A DNA stretch of 64,000 nucleotides from Monarcha castaneiventris obscurior (lineage: Eukaryota; Chordata; Aves; Passeriformes; Monarchidae). Within the stretch, counting starts at the first letter, position 1. Each line of letters begins with the position of its first letter. Of this stretch, positions 50,123 through 59,909 are shown piece by piece. The stretch lies in assembly GCA_026261815.1 (NCBI GenBank), contig JAMPIT010000258.1, positions 8,299,501 through 8,363,500 of the forward strand, in the 5' to 3' direction. The notes under the pieces were generated by a model. That model was given only the letters and a program-made list of their open reading frames with translations, was not told the origin of the DNA and did no database searches. The translations under genes and the position numbers were made by a program.

Positions 50123-53100
50123 AGGGTGGCCACCAAGCTGTATTAAATGGCATCAGGGGCATTGCTTCCCCAGCTCCACAGCAGTGCTGTTTTGCAGGGT
50201 TTGGGTTCTTTAAATGATCTTTAAGCACGTGGCCCAAAGTGATGGCACCTTCTGGCTCTGTGGAAGGGCACAGCCAGGCTGAGTGCAGCAGGATTCCTCA
50301 GTGCTCCACAGCAATGCTTGGCCCTACATGCTGCCTCCAAGTTAGTGGGTGCCTGGGTTGATTCCTTAGCCAGAATATTTGTCTCAGCAGCGTTCAAGAA
50401 AAAGAGGACTCCAAGCCAATTCCTACAACAATTAAAGTCTCCAGTATTATGCCCAGTAGAATCCACACTGAAACTTCTGCCAAGCCTCATCCAAGTGCTG
50501 GCCTAGGAAAGCAAGAGAGAAATTCCCTTAGACAGTTTGCAAAAGCTCAGTTTTAGTTCCTGAGTGCTGCAGATTTATCAGAAGAGATAGGAAATGTCAA
50601 GTATACCTTGACTGGCTCTCCCCTCTGTGCTGAGTTCCATCTCATGCTGGGTTTAAACCAGGTTGGCCACGAGCCTTTTGGATGTGGGTGTGGAAACCAC
50701 TCCATGACAGCAGAAACCCAGCAAAGCAGGGCTTTGGTAGGTTCTGTGTGGTATTTCTGGGACTTTCCACACAGAAGACATCATTAATACCTGCTTTTCG
50801 GCATCTGTGCTAAAATCTGGGAAATACACTATCTCCATGCTGTAATAGCTGGAGTAATAATTTCATGTTCCAAATAACAAGGTTCTTCCTTCTCTGTCCC
50901 CAGAAGCAATGATCAGATAGAGAGGTTGAAGGACCAAAAGATCCCATTCAGCTCCTTTTCCTTGAGGTTGTGTTACATACCCCTGGGGGAACAGACCCTG
51001 AATTAAATGTTTTTAGTGTCCTAGCACATGGCAACTCAGACACCAATGGGGTTTCTAGGCAACTGCTGCATTCTCCTGAGAAAGCAGCACCTCCAGCCTG
51101 CTTTGCCCCTAGAAATATTTCAGTCAAACCATGCACAAGTGGCAGAGATGTATCTGGATGTTCGTAGAATAAATGACACAAACTGGTGCCATAGCTTAAG
51201 GTAAAGTCTGTTTTCACTATGGTGAGGTGAAATGCAAAGCTTTATTTACCCACAAAGCAAATATCTATTAGCAATACAGATATAGCTCCTTCCCCTGAAT
51301 GGTGGGAAAAGTCACTTTGCTCCACAACTCCCTGGTAAGCGTTGTGTCCCTCCAAAATCCATGCCCAGACTAAGTCAGTTAGAGCCAAGTGTTTCCCTTC
51401 TATGCAAACCGGACTCTAACAAAGCCAAGAACAGCCCAGTGTTTCCAAAGGCAGGGGAGACCCAGGGTGCCTGTTGGCATTTGGCCTCTGTGTGATCTCA
51501 GAGCTGTGAGGATGCCACAGGAGCTGGGAGCCATGTGGAGTGGGACAGGAGGGTGCAGGCAGCAGGGAGATGGGGTTAGGGCAGGCAGAGAACACCAGTG
51601 GGTGAGCACACAGCTCCATCTCCAGCTGCCACTGCAGCCCCTTTGCAGGAAGCTCTCTGATTCCTGAGCCAGCCCCGTTTTGTGGGCACAAGGCCTTTGC
51701 AATGTTTCAGGCACCATGTGCTAAGGCACAGCAGGCATCCAAAGAGGTTTTTTTACAACCAGATACAAATACACCAAACCCCACAGCACACAGGCACAGA
51801 TTTCATGGAGGGTGGTGGGGACAGGATTCCTGACTCCCCTCCATATTTCCATTGCTTGATATGGTACCTGTGTGCCACCACTGCATCCACACATCCTTCA
51901 CCCAGCCCCGACTGCACACTGATGATGGCTCTGCTGGGCTCTGATGGCTTTTGCAGGAGGAGGTCAGAGGGTTCATTTGAGGATATCCAAACATTTCAAA
52001 CACCCTGCTCCATTCCTTAATGCTACAGTGGCATAGGAAATGCTGCCCCTTCCCCATCAGCACAGCAGATGCAGAGTCAGGAGCTTGAACACAGCTTTAA
52101 GCCATTGCTGTAGATTCATCAGCTTTCCCGGCTTCCCTCAGGTCTCTACCTCGTCGTGTCTCACACAGCCCCCAACCAAAGCAGAGGGAAGGATAAACAT
52201 CTCAGACAGTCTGGAAAGGCTGGGTATTCCTCCCCTTTCTGCATGACCGCCATGGACTTGTCTTCCAGGGTTTCACAGCTCTCCCTGGGCTCGACTGTTC
52301 ATTTCATTGCTCCATGCTTGGCCTCTCCTCCGTCCTCCCCACGACTCCTCACAGTCGGGGGTCACTGAAGCTCAAGCTGCCGAGCCTCCCCGAGACCCCA
52401 TCCCTCATTCCCAACCCATGAGTCACTTCCTCTCCTCAAACCTCACCTTTCAACTTCCATTTGTCATTTGCTTATGATTTTCTCTCTATCTCCATAGGGG
52501 TTTTTGCTCTACAGCGTTCAGTTGCAGCCCTGTTGGTGCAGGCAGGAGTGCTACCAGTGGTTTCAGCAGCGAATGGAGAGGGGTGAAGACATCACATAAA
52601 CACACGGGGCTGAACCTTCCCTCCATGCAACACAGTGCCAGCCCCTGTGGGGATGACCTGACTTGCATCAGCTGAAAATCTAAGCTGTGTTGCTGTGATC
52701 ACTTGAGGTTCTTTTCTCTCAAGAAAACAAATACATTTGAAAAAAAAAAAAAGAGTCCTCCTTTTTTTCACATGATTTAAAACTGGCACCTTTTTGATGA
52801 TTTTTCATCAGCATTTTGTGTTGCAATTATTGTTATTTTTGGAAACTGTCAGAAATATGGCTTTTGGCAGGAAAATGTAGTGTCTGGCCAATAAAAGAAT
52901 TACTATCAAGATTTCAAGCAGCATACTGAAAAATCGCCTCTAATTTAACAAAAAGTTTGAAAATATAATTAGTGAAAATTTAGTTTCATAAATTTTCATT
53001 TTAAAAGAGCTGTAAAAAAATCCCCTTTTGTCCATGAAGCATCGTAAACTTTTAACTCATCATAAAACCATGCAGGCTGAAGTTTGGGGGTTTTGCCATC

Positions 53101-55845
53101 CTCAGCCCATGGCAAACAGTAGCAAAGGGACTTCTGAACAGCAGGGGTCTGTCTGGGACTTCTGGCTCAGTGGTCTCTGATGGACACAACCTTTATGGCC
53201 CTGTCTCATATAAAGCATTGACTTTTATGGGGTTAAGCAATCCTTATTTTTTTTTCTGCATCAGCTATTAATAGGAGAGTCCTCTGTGGAAGAAGTGGAT
53301 GTTCAAAATGGCCAGGCCTGGGATTTTAGCATGTACAATAAGCTGTACCTATGGTGAGAGCAAAGAAGATTCAGTAGCCACTGTGGCCCCTTTAAAAGTG
53401 TCACTCCTACTTTCTGCATCCTCCTCCTGAGCTCTTCTCCCCTTGCACCCTCAGTGACAGTGAGTGCCATTTCCTCAAGGACTTGCCACCTGAGTACTCT
53501 CCCTCCTCACTGAGGTGCTGTAATTGTCCAAACACAGTTCTTCCTCCTGGAGTTTTTTCTGAAGGTCTCCAGCCTCAGCCCAGACTTCTCCAGCCAGTTT
53601 TTTCTTCCAAGAAACCACTGGGCAGAGATAACTCTAGGAACTCACAAAACAGGGGTAGTAAATCCAGAACTCACCCCAGGAGAGAAGAGCATCCTTCTTA
53701 ATTTAGGCCACCTTCTGACAGCAAGCTCAGACCCTGCAAGGGCTCAGCTCTGAGCCTGCCCAAAGCCACCAGTCCTTGCCCTTGACCAAAAAACCCCAGG
53801 CTGTGTTGGGGTCTGGACTTGTTTCTCTGGTTTACTGCCAGCTCATGTAAATCCCAGTTTTCTCCTCCTCCTTGTTGCACAGACTTCCCCAAACGCAAAG
53901 TCCAACCCTAATTCAAGTCCTAATGCAAAGTCCAGCACTTTGCCAGGGTTTGGTCACTCCAGCCATGCTTGAGCTCTCCCTTGTCACTGCTGGAATAGTG
54001 ACAGATGCAAACCAGGGAGGGAAGAGTGAACCCTGCCAGGGACAGGGGACTGCCCTCCATGGATGGTCCCCTCAATTCCTGGTGACCATCACCCTGTGAG
54101 AAGGGGGGAATGTGGGTGTGCGGGGAACAAGGGACAGACAGGGCTTGGGAGGGTGCTCTGGTGCCTGCACTCACCTCGGGAAAGCCTGGTGGTGCTAGAG
54201 GATCTTCCACATCCCCAGATCAGCAAGCCAGAGATGAATTACTGGGGACAGCTGAGGCAGGAGGCAAATGGCATCATACTGAAGCCGAACAGGGCCTGTG
54301 ACTGTGCGCTGTGGGATCCTAAATATTTGCAGAGCAAAGGTCAGGAGAAGCGGACACTTCTCGGAGATGATTTTCTTCCCACCCCAGGCAGGGACATGGA
54401 ACTGCTATGCCTGGAATGACCCTGGGCATTAGCTAGAGCCAGCGCCCTTATGGGTCACCCCGAGGTTCAGTGGTACCCGCAGGCAGGTCTGTGTTCTCTG
54501 GGTTTTGGCTGCCACCAGAGCCCAGCACGATGCCCTTCCTGTGCCTGGTCAGTGTCTGTGACAGAGCTGGCGTGGTGCAGGCCAAAGGCAGGAGAAAAGT
54601 GCCCTCTGGCCAAGCCGCATCCTCGGTGGGGCATGGCAGGAGCAGCCGATGCTCCTTGCCATGAAGGAGGATCATGTCCCCCGTGCCTGCTGGCCAGGCC
54701 CCCGGCTGTTTCCAAAATAAACACTGGGGCATGACAACGCTGACATTTGCTTTCCACAAACAGGCACTGGGAGAAGGAGGAGGCCACGTTCCTTTTTGAA
54801 GGCTGGTCACAAGGCAGGGGACAACCTGCTCAGAGCAGGGAGTTTGGGATCATGTGCCACACGCCATCTATCCCTCCCCCAGAAAGAGCATCCCTCCACC
54901 CAGGGGCCACAGCTCTTCCTGATGTCCCACGCTTGGCTGGTGGCTATCGCTGGGGCGTAGGCAGGGGAGGTGAGCTGGGATTTCACCTGCTGGCTCTTTT
55001 CATGCTGGAAGAGTTTAAAAAGTCATCTGGAGGGAGGTTAGAAGGGCGGAGAAGCTGAGGCAAGGATCCTGCCGTAGATGTGCACATAGAGGATCCCAAG
55101 GGTCACCACAGCCCAGCCCACCCACAGGAACAAGCATCTGTCAGAGCCCTGATGGAGAAGGGTCCAGTGGGACACTCACAGGTGACAGGGAGAGGTTTCT
55201 ATAAGAACAGCCACCCCAGGCTGCCCTCTGACGCTTCACCCTTTCTCACCTGTCTCAATTCCTATTCCCACTGAGGAATCAGGTGAGAGCGGCTGACGGA
55301 GTGCTGGCATCCCTGGGATTTCCCCTGGAGGGAGGGCTGGGGACAGAGGGCAGTCCCTGGGAATGTGGTGCCAGTCAGTTTTATTCTGGGAGAGATGCCA
55401 AAGCTGAGCACAGCTGCCGAAACAGGGGCTTTCCTCACGAGCAGGCTGCTTTCCCACTGCCCCTGCCCTTGGCTGAACACAGCGGGAAAAGTGGGGAGAG
55501 GTTCTACATCCCTCTCCTGCACCCCAGACACCCCCTGCAGGGGGGAGAGGCACCAACATCCCCCTCCCCAGCCATGATCCCAAACTCCCACACTGGAGCT
55601 GTGTGAGCACTGCTGTCACGCTCACTAATTACCCAGATAATTCAGCTCAGTGAGAAATTAAGGGATTTATTTTTCTGGTTATTGCTCCAGCCAGGTTAAG
55701 GCATCTGGAAACAACTCCCACATCTTCAAGCTGAAGTGAATATTGAAGGACAAGTTGCAGCAACAAAAGGTCAGGCTGTTAAACCTCATGTCTATAATTA
55801 ACACTCCCAGCACATTACAAAAATGGTCAGGAATCACAAGGCTGA
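50123..55845. other. Gene-free stretch, nothing recognised
   Basis: Moderately GC-rich unique DNA up to about 52.7 kb, an AT-rich part at 52740-53060, then GC-richer DNA again. An A14-type run lies at 52740-52752. Several frames of 100-129 codons exist (for example 54448-54810, 55236-55625), but they occur on both strands at once and have no known domain, as expected for GC-rich non-coding DNA. Confidence 0.45.
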
Positions 55846-55925
55846 CCAGGGAAACTGAGGCACAGAGCAGCAAAGCAGCATTCCCCAGGCGCAAATCATA
55901 GTTCTGCCTCATCCTCAGCACCATC
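55846..55925 (-). repeat. Possible MIR-type SINE fragment
   Basis: CAGGGAAACTGAGGCACAGA, followed by GCAGCAAAGCAGCATTCCCC, matches the reverse complement of the MIR core (TCTGTGCCTCAGTTTCC and the preceding segment). The rest is degraded. Confidence 0.45.
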
Positions 55926-56139
55926 CTGATCTCCCCCTTGGTGGAAAGGCCGGGCAGAATCCTTGCTGAGCCAGAACCAGGTCCTGTCCCCTGGGGAGCA
56001 GCAGGCACAGCAGTTTCGGAGGGTACAGCCCTCAGGGCCCGTGCTGATGGTGTGGGTGAACTCCTTCAAGCCGCTGGATGCTTCTCGCAGCTGCAGAACA
56101 AATTCAATAACAATACTCTGAGCAATGCCTTTTTAATAG
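55926..56139. other. Unique DNA, nothing recognised
   Basis: Short interval between a MIR fragment and a candidate conserved element. I see nothing specific in it. Confidence 0.4.
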
Positions 56140-56520
56140 GCACGAGGTGAAAAGAACCCGACGAGTCAATATTTGCGGATGAAAACAAAATAAGCCGAGC
56201 TGTTAGCACAGAGGAATGCGAGGGAGGCCGGAGGCGGCTGGGGTAATTATTATTTCATCTGCCAGACAGCCGTGGTCCTGCCCGCTGCCTCCTTCCCCCA
56301 CTGGCTGTGCCAGAGGGAGGGCAGGGGGAGGTGGGGACGGGGCAGAAAAAAGCAAATTTGGCTGCGGCAGCAGCGGCGTGTGGCTGGGGCTGGCTCAGCG
56401 CTGCGTCCGCCGGAGGCTGAGCACTGCCCTGGCCCAAGTATTTAATGTCAGCGCCTGGAATGTGCTTAACACAACATTTTACAAGGGAACATTAGTCAAG
56501 CATCTGCACTGACAGAGCGG
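56140..56520. promoter_or_regulatory. Candidate conserved element, CpG-bearing
   Basis: CpG is frequent (GAATGCGAGG, GGCCGGAGGCGGC, AGCAGCGGCGTGTGG, CTGCGTCCGCCGGAGG), and a TAATTA homeodomain core lies at 56244-56249 within GGGTAATTATTATTTCATC. The end (AAGTATTTAATGTCAGCGCC and GAACATTAGTCAAGC) is complex AT-rich sequence without repeats. It could be an enhancer or an alternative promoter. No transcript evidence is available. Confidence 0.35.
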
Positions 56521-57494
56521 GTCAGCGATAAGGAGCCAGTGCATGGGAGCTGCAGGGAGACGGCTCTTGTTTCAGGCTGAGGAGGGCAAGTCTTGCAGAG
56601 GTGGTGCCAGGGCAGGCTGAGGGGGTCAAAATGAGCCGGGCAGCCCTGCTGTTGGTCTGGCTGTCCTGAGAAGCGTCACACAGGAGTGAAAGTGCCACAG
56701 TGACAAGCGGGGTCCTCCTTCCCACGCTCCCCCAGCTATTGCCTGTGGTCTCTGAGAGCCTTCCCCCAAACCTCCTGCAAGGTGGGATTTGGGAAACCTG
56801 CCCAAAAGCCACTGCCTGCCACATGCCCTTGTTTGCAGGAGTGCTGGTGTTTGTCTGTCCGTGGGTGGGAGCTTTCCCATGACACATCTCAGGCTTTGCT
56901 CCCTTACTGCAGGGTCTCTGGAGAGAGCAGCTTCCCCCTGAGCCAGCACAGTACGGCCATGGCAAGAGGCATCCACCCCTAATCAGCAGGAGCAAGATGT
57001 GCCTGGAAATCACCCAGAAATCAGGTCAGTGAAACATTAGTCAGCTTTGCCTGTGACCTGAAAACAGCACTTCCCTCCATCTATTCCTGGAGCTATCCCT
57101 GTTCATTAGCCTTCTTGGCCCCCAGGCTTAAAAAAATCGCCCAGTGTCATGACTCCTTAATAAGATGTCATCTTCAGCCATGACAAACACGAGCACTCAG
57201 TAAATAATAGCCCTGCCATGTAATGTCATGCCTCTGCCATCTGTTGTAGCAATGACTGTGCCTCGCTCACCTGCCACCCTCTCCCGGCTGCTCTGTGTGA
57301 GCAGCGAGAGAGCCAGGCCAGGGCTTGGCCATCCAGCCCCTCCTACAGCTGCCAGGCTTAGCTCTGGGGTGGGCAGGGCAGCCACCACTTCTGTGGGGCA
57401 GGGAACATGCTGGGACACAGGTGGAGATGTGTGATCCAGGGCGGGAGAGAGGGAGCATGGCCCTCAGGGGCTGTCTGCCATGGGAGATGCAAAG
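56521..57494. other. Gene-free stretch, nothing recognised
   Basis: GC-rich unique DNA. A minus-strand frame of 163 codons at 56522-57013 overlaps a second minus-strand frame of 116 codons and a plus-strand one; none has a recognisable domain, so I regard them as chance. Confidence 0.45.
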
Positions 57495-57587
57495 GGGTTT
57501 CCTCGCTTTCCTCCCTTATTCTCACCTTTTTTCTCATTTCATTATTCTTTTTTTCTTAATATCTTTCTCCTTCTGTCCATTTTCCTT

Positions 57588-57624
<37 letters not shown>

Positions 57625-57665
57625 TTTCCTTTTCCTTTTCCTTTTCTATTTCCTTTCATCTCTGC
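57495..57665 (+). repeat. Long polypyrimidine tract with 36-base poly-C
   Basis: The plus strand is almost purely C and T for about 170 bp. It contains an uninterrupted run of 36 C (57589-57624) followed by (TTTTCC)n-like units to about 57645. The complementary G36 can form G-quadruplexes and the C run i-motifs. The run produces a proline-only or glycine-only segment in the frames that cross it, so those frames are artefacts. Its length in the assembly may be inexact. Confidence 0.95.
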
Positions 57666-57847
57666 CACAGTCCTGCATCTCTCTGCTGGCTGGTTTGAGC
57701 ACAGTCTCTCTGCTCTTGCAGCAAACCCACTTCCACAAAGCTCTCCAGGCACTGTTCAGGGGACAGACCAAAGCTGAAGGCATTTGAAAACTCACCTCAA
57801 GATTTTTGGAGCAGAGTTCCCCTTGTCCTCCCCATCCTCTACCACTA
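57666..57847. other. Unique DNA, nothing recognised
   Basis: Short interval between the polypyrimidine tract and a MIR fragment with no recognisable feature. Confidence 0.4.
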
Positions 57848-57902
57848 CTGAGCATTAACCCCTTTGTGCCTCAGTTTACCCATCTGCAGATATGGGATTC
57901 AT
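57848..57902 (+). repeat. MIR-type SINE fragment
   Basis: CCCTTTGTGCCTCAGTTTAC followed by CCATCTGCAGATATGGG is close to the sense MIR core CTCTGTGCCTCAGTTTCC / TCATCTGTAAAATGGG. Only this central word is preserved. Confidence 0.55.
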
Positions 57903-58367
57903 GACCCGGAGCAAACCTGTTGCCATGGGGTGGGTTTTTCACACTGGTTGGCTGTGGACACTTTGCTCCCCACTAAAACACCTCCTCTCTGAGCCATGGA
58001 GACTGCACTACAGAGCAGCTGTTGCTTCTCACTGCTCAAGCAGCTCCTGTTTCCCTTCTCCACACCCCATGCCCATTCCTGCCCCTTGGTACAGCCCCTT
58101 CCCGGGGCTGGAGGAATACAGGCATCAGGTGGGAGCTGCAGAGCCAGGAGGTAATTGTTGGTAGCAATTTTTTAAAAAACTGAAACAATTTTTAAAATGG
58201 TATGGATTAATGAAAGCTGTTTCAGGGGGCAACTCAAGTGTGCAATGCCATCGGTCTGCAGGGAAGGAGAAGGACACTGCCTTTCAAGATGCCTTTTTTG
58301 CCCCCTCCCTTTCCTGTGAAACTTGGGTTACACCGAGTGCGTAAAGGATCTCAGGACGTGGCAGTGC
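57903..58367. other. Unique DNA, nothing recognised
   Basis: Unique DNA with no exon or repeat that I recognise. A short A/T-rich patch lies at 58160-58200. Confidence 0.4.
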
Positions 58368-58541
58368 TGTTTGCCATGAAAACTAATAGGGCCAAGCCTG
58401 CTTTCATCAGGAGTGTAACCAGAGCCACGGATAATGTTTTAAAAGGCACAGCAGCTTCAAGTGCAAGCAGGGATTTATTAATGAAATCGAAACCACGCTC
58501 GAGGCTTTGCGAGTCTTATTTTAAGAGTCTGAAGGAGAAAG
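58368..58541. promoter_or_regulatory. Candidate conserved non-coding element
   Basis: This repeat-free segment keeps CpG (GCCACGGATAATG, GAAATCGAAACCACGCTCGA and TTTGCGAGTC) amid AT-rich words including GGGATTTATTAATGAAATCG. It looks like a conserved enhancer by composition. No coding frame continues through it with a recognisable domain. Confidence 0.35.
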
Positions 58542-58634
58542 GAGCGGGCTGCCTGGCTGGGTGGGCAGGGAGGCAAGGTGGCCAGAGCTGTGACACTGAG
58601 CAGCGGTGACAAGAGCTCACAGCACCGCCGGGCT

Positions 58635-58750
58635 GCCGTTCTTGCTCTGCCACCAGTTATCTGCACAGCCCTGCTCGTGTCACTCAGCCTCACTGTGCTT
58701 CAGCTCTCAGCCTGCATGGGGGGACACAAATCACTCCCCTACAACACCTT
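58635..58750 (+). repeat. MIR-type SINE fossil
   Basis: In order: CTTGCTCTGCCACCAGTTAT, CTGCTCGTGTCACTCAGCCT, CACTGTGCTTCAGCTCTCAG, and CATGGGGGGACACAAATCAC. This parallels sense MIR (GGCTCTGCCACTTACTAGCT, CAAGTTACTTAACCTCTCTG, TGCCTCAGTTTCC, AAATGGGGATAATAAT). It is the clearest MIR in the window together with the one near 35.9 kb. Confidence 0.6.
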
Positions 58751-59334
58751 TAAAGGGAGATTATACTTCTGTATAAGTAAGGAGCATGCTCCAAGGATGC
58801 TTCCAGTCTTTGCTGTTTCTTCGGACCCCTAAAGGACTTAAGTCCGTAGTCAAAGGTTCCCAAATGATCCTACAGGTTCAGAGAGCAGCTCTGGGACCTT
58901 TTCCCACTGTGGCACTGCTGTGTGCATGTGAGGACAGGATGAGACAGGTTAAAAAAGTCCCAGGAGGAGGTTAGATCGAGCAAATACATGCCCACACTCC
59001 GAGGGTCTCTGGTTCTGCTACAAAGTCCATTCATGTTTGAGGTTCCCGGTTTCTGCTGCTTTGAAACAGAGGCAGAGCAGTGGCCGCTGCTGGAAGGTTG
59101 AATTCCCAGTTTTGGCCAGCTCTCAGTGCTCCTGATGCTACTCCATAGATTCAAATAACTCCTGTGTGCTGGTGGATGTATTAGCAGTCCTCAATTAGGC
59201 TGCAGGAGGCAGCAAACACAGTCTGCTCCTTCTGATTCAGGGGAGAGCTGAATATGACTTATTCAGTGTCATTCAGGTGCATTTGAAAGCTGAATTTGGT
59301 GCTAGGGGCAAAAGAGACTGTGCCCCTGAGAGCA
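58751..59334. other. Unique DNA, nothing recognised
   Basis: No gene or repeat is recognised between the MIR fossil and the solo LTR, apart from the left target-site copy of the LTR (59330-59334). Confidence 0.45.
59330..59334. repeat. Target-site duplication, left copy (GAGCA)
   Basis: GAGCA immediately precedes the first base of the LTR and is repeated exactly at 59905-59909 after its last base. A 5-bp duplication is typical of ERVL-type retroviral integrases, among others. Confidence 0.85.
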
Positions 59335-59454
59335 TGCCTTGGTTTAACCCCAGCAGACAACTAAGTACCATGGAGATTCTTGCCCAGTCCCCCTCACCTC
59401 ACTGGGGTAGGGACAAGAATTCGAAAAAAAGTAAAACCCATGGGCTGAGAACAG

Positions 59455-59460
59455 TTTAAT
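59455..59460 (-). terminator. LTR polyadenylation signal ATTAAA
   Basis: On the minus strand ATTAAA lies about 170 bp downstream of the TATA box, followed by a T-rich stretch. This fits the R-region polyadenylation signal of the LTR. Confidence 0.55.
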
Positions 59461-59632
59461 GATTGAAATTAGTTACAATATAATATTAATTAATTAATAA
59501 TAGTAAGGGAGATTACAGAAAGAGAGGGAGAGAGAGAGGACTAAAACCCAAGAAAAACAAGTGATGCACAATATAAATGCTCACCATCCCATCCCCAAGC
59601 AGTGATAAGTGGCTCCTGGCCAACTCCCCCAG

Positions 59633-59640
59633 TTTATATA
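59633..59640 (-). promoter_or_regulatory. LTR TATA box
   Basis: On the minus strand the sequence reads GGGTATATAAACTGGGGGAG, a canonical TATATAAA box. Its position, roughly 265 bp into the LTR, fits a U3 promoter. It might still start transcription towards lower coordinates. Confidence 0.65.
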
Positions 59641-59904
59641 CCCAGCATGATTATGTGGGGTATGGATTATCCCTCCAGCCACTTCGGGTCAGCTGTCCTG
59701 GCCCTGCTCCCTCACAGCTTCTCGTGCACCTCCACACAGGCAGAGCATGGGAAACTGAAAAGTCCTTGACTTAGGGTAAGCACTACTTAGCAACAGCTAA
59801 AACAGCAGTGTGTAATCAACATTATTCTCATATGAAATCCAAAACACAGCACTGTACCAGCTACTAGGAACAAAATTAACTCCATCTCATCTGAACCCAG
59901 GACA

Positions 59905-59909
59905 GAGCA
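59905..59909. repeat. Target-site duplication, right copy (GAGCA)
   Basis: Exact copy of the pentamer at 59330-59334, directly after the LTR terminus ...GGACA. Confidence 0.85.

Larger units (their letters stand above)
59335..59904 (-). mobile_element. Solo LTR of an avian endogenous retrovirus
   Basis: A 570-bp element that on the plus strand begins TGCCTTGGTTTAACCCC and ends CCCAGGACA, so it has TG...CA ends, with perfect 5-bp target duplications. Landmarks familiar from a widespread avian LTR family are present: CCATGGGCTGAGAACAGTTT, CACAATATAAATGCTCACCA and CACTGTACCAGCTACTAGGA. Its transcription signals read on the minus strand (TATA box, then ATTAAA), so the LTR sense is minus. No internal gag/pol/env or second LTR is present within the window, so this is the product of LTR-LTR recombination. 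The ERVL class is inferred from the duplication length. Confidence 0.9.

Noticed and set aside
57325..57777. Proline-run protein of 150 codons
   Set aside because: The proline run is only the translation of the 36-base C run, and the minus-strand glycine run is its mirror.
59335..59904. Internal proviral genes next to the LTR
   Set aside because: Target duplications abut both ends of a single LTR, so no internal region remains.
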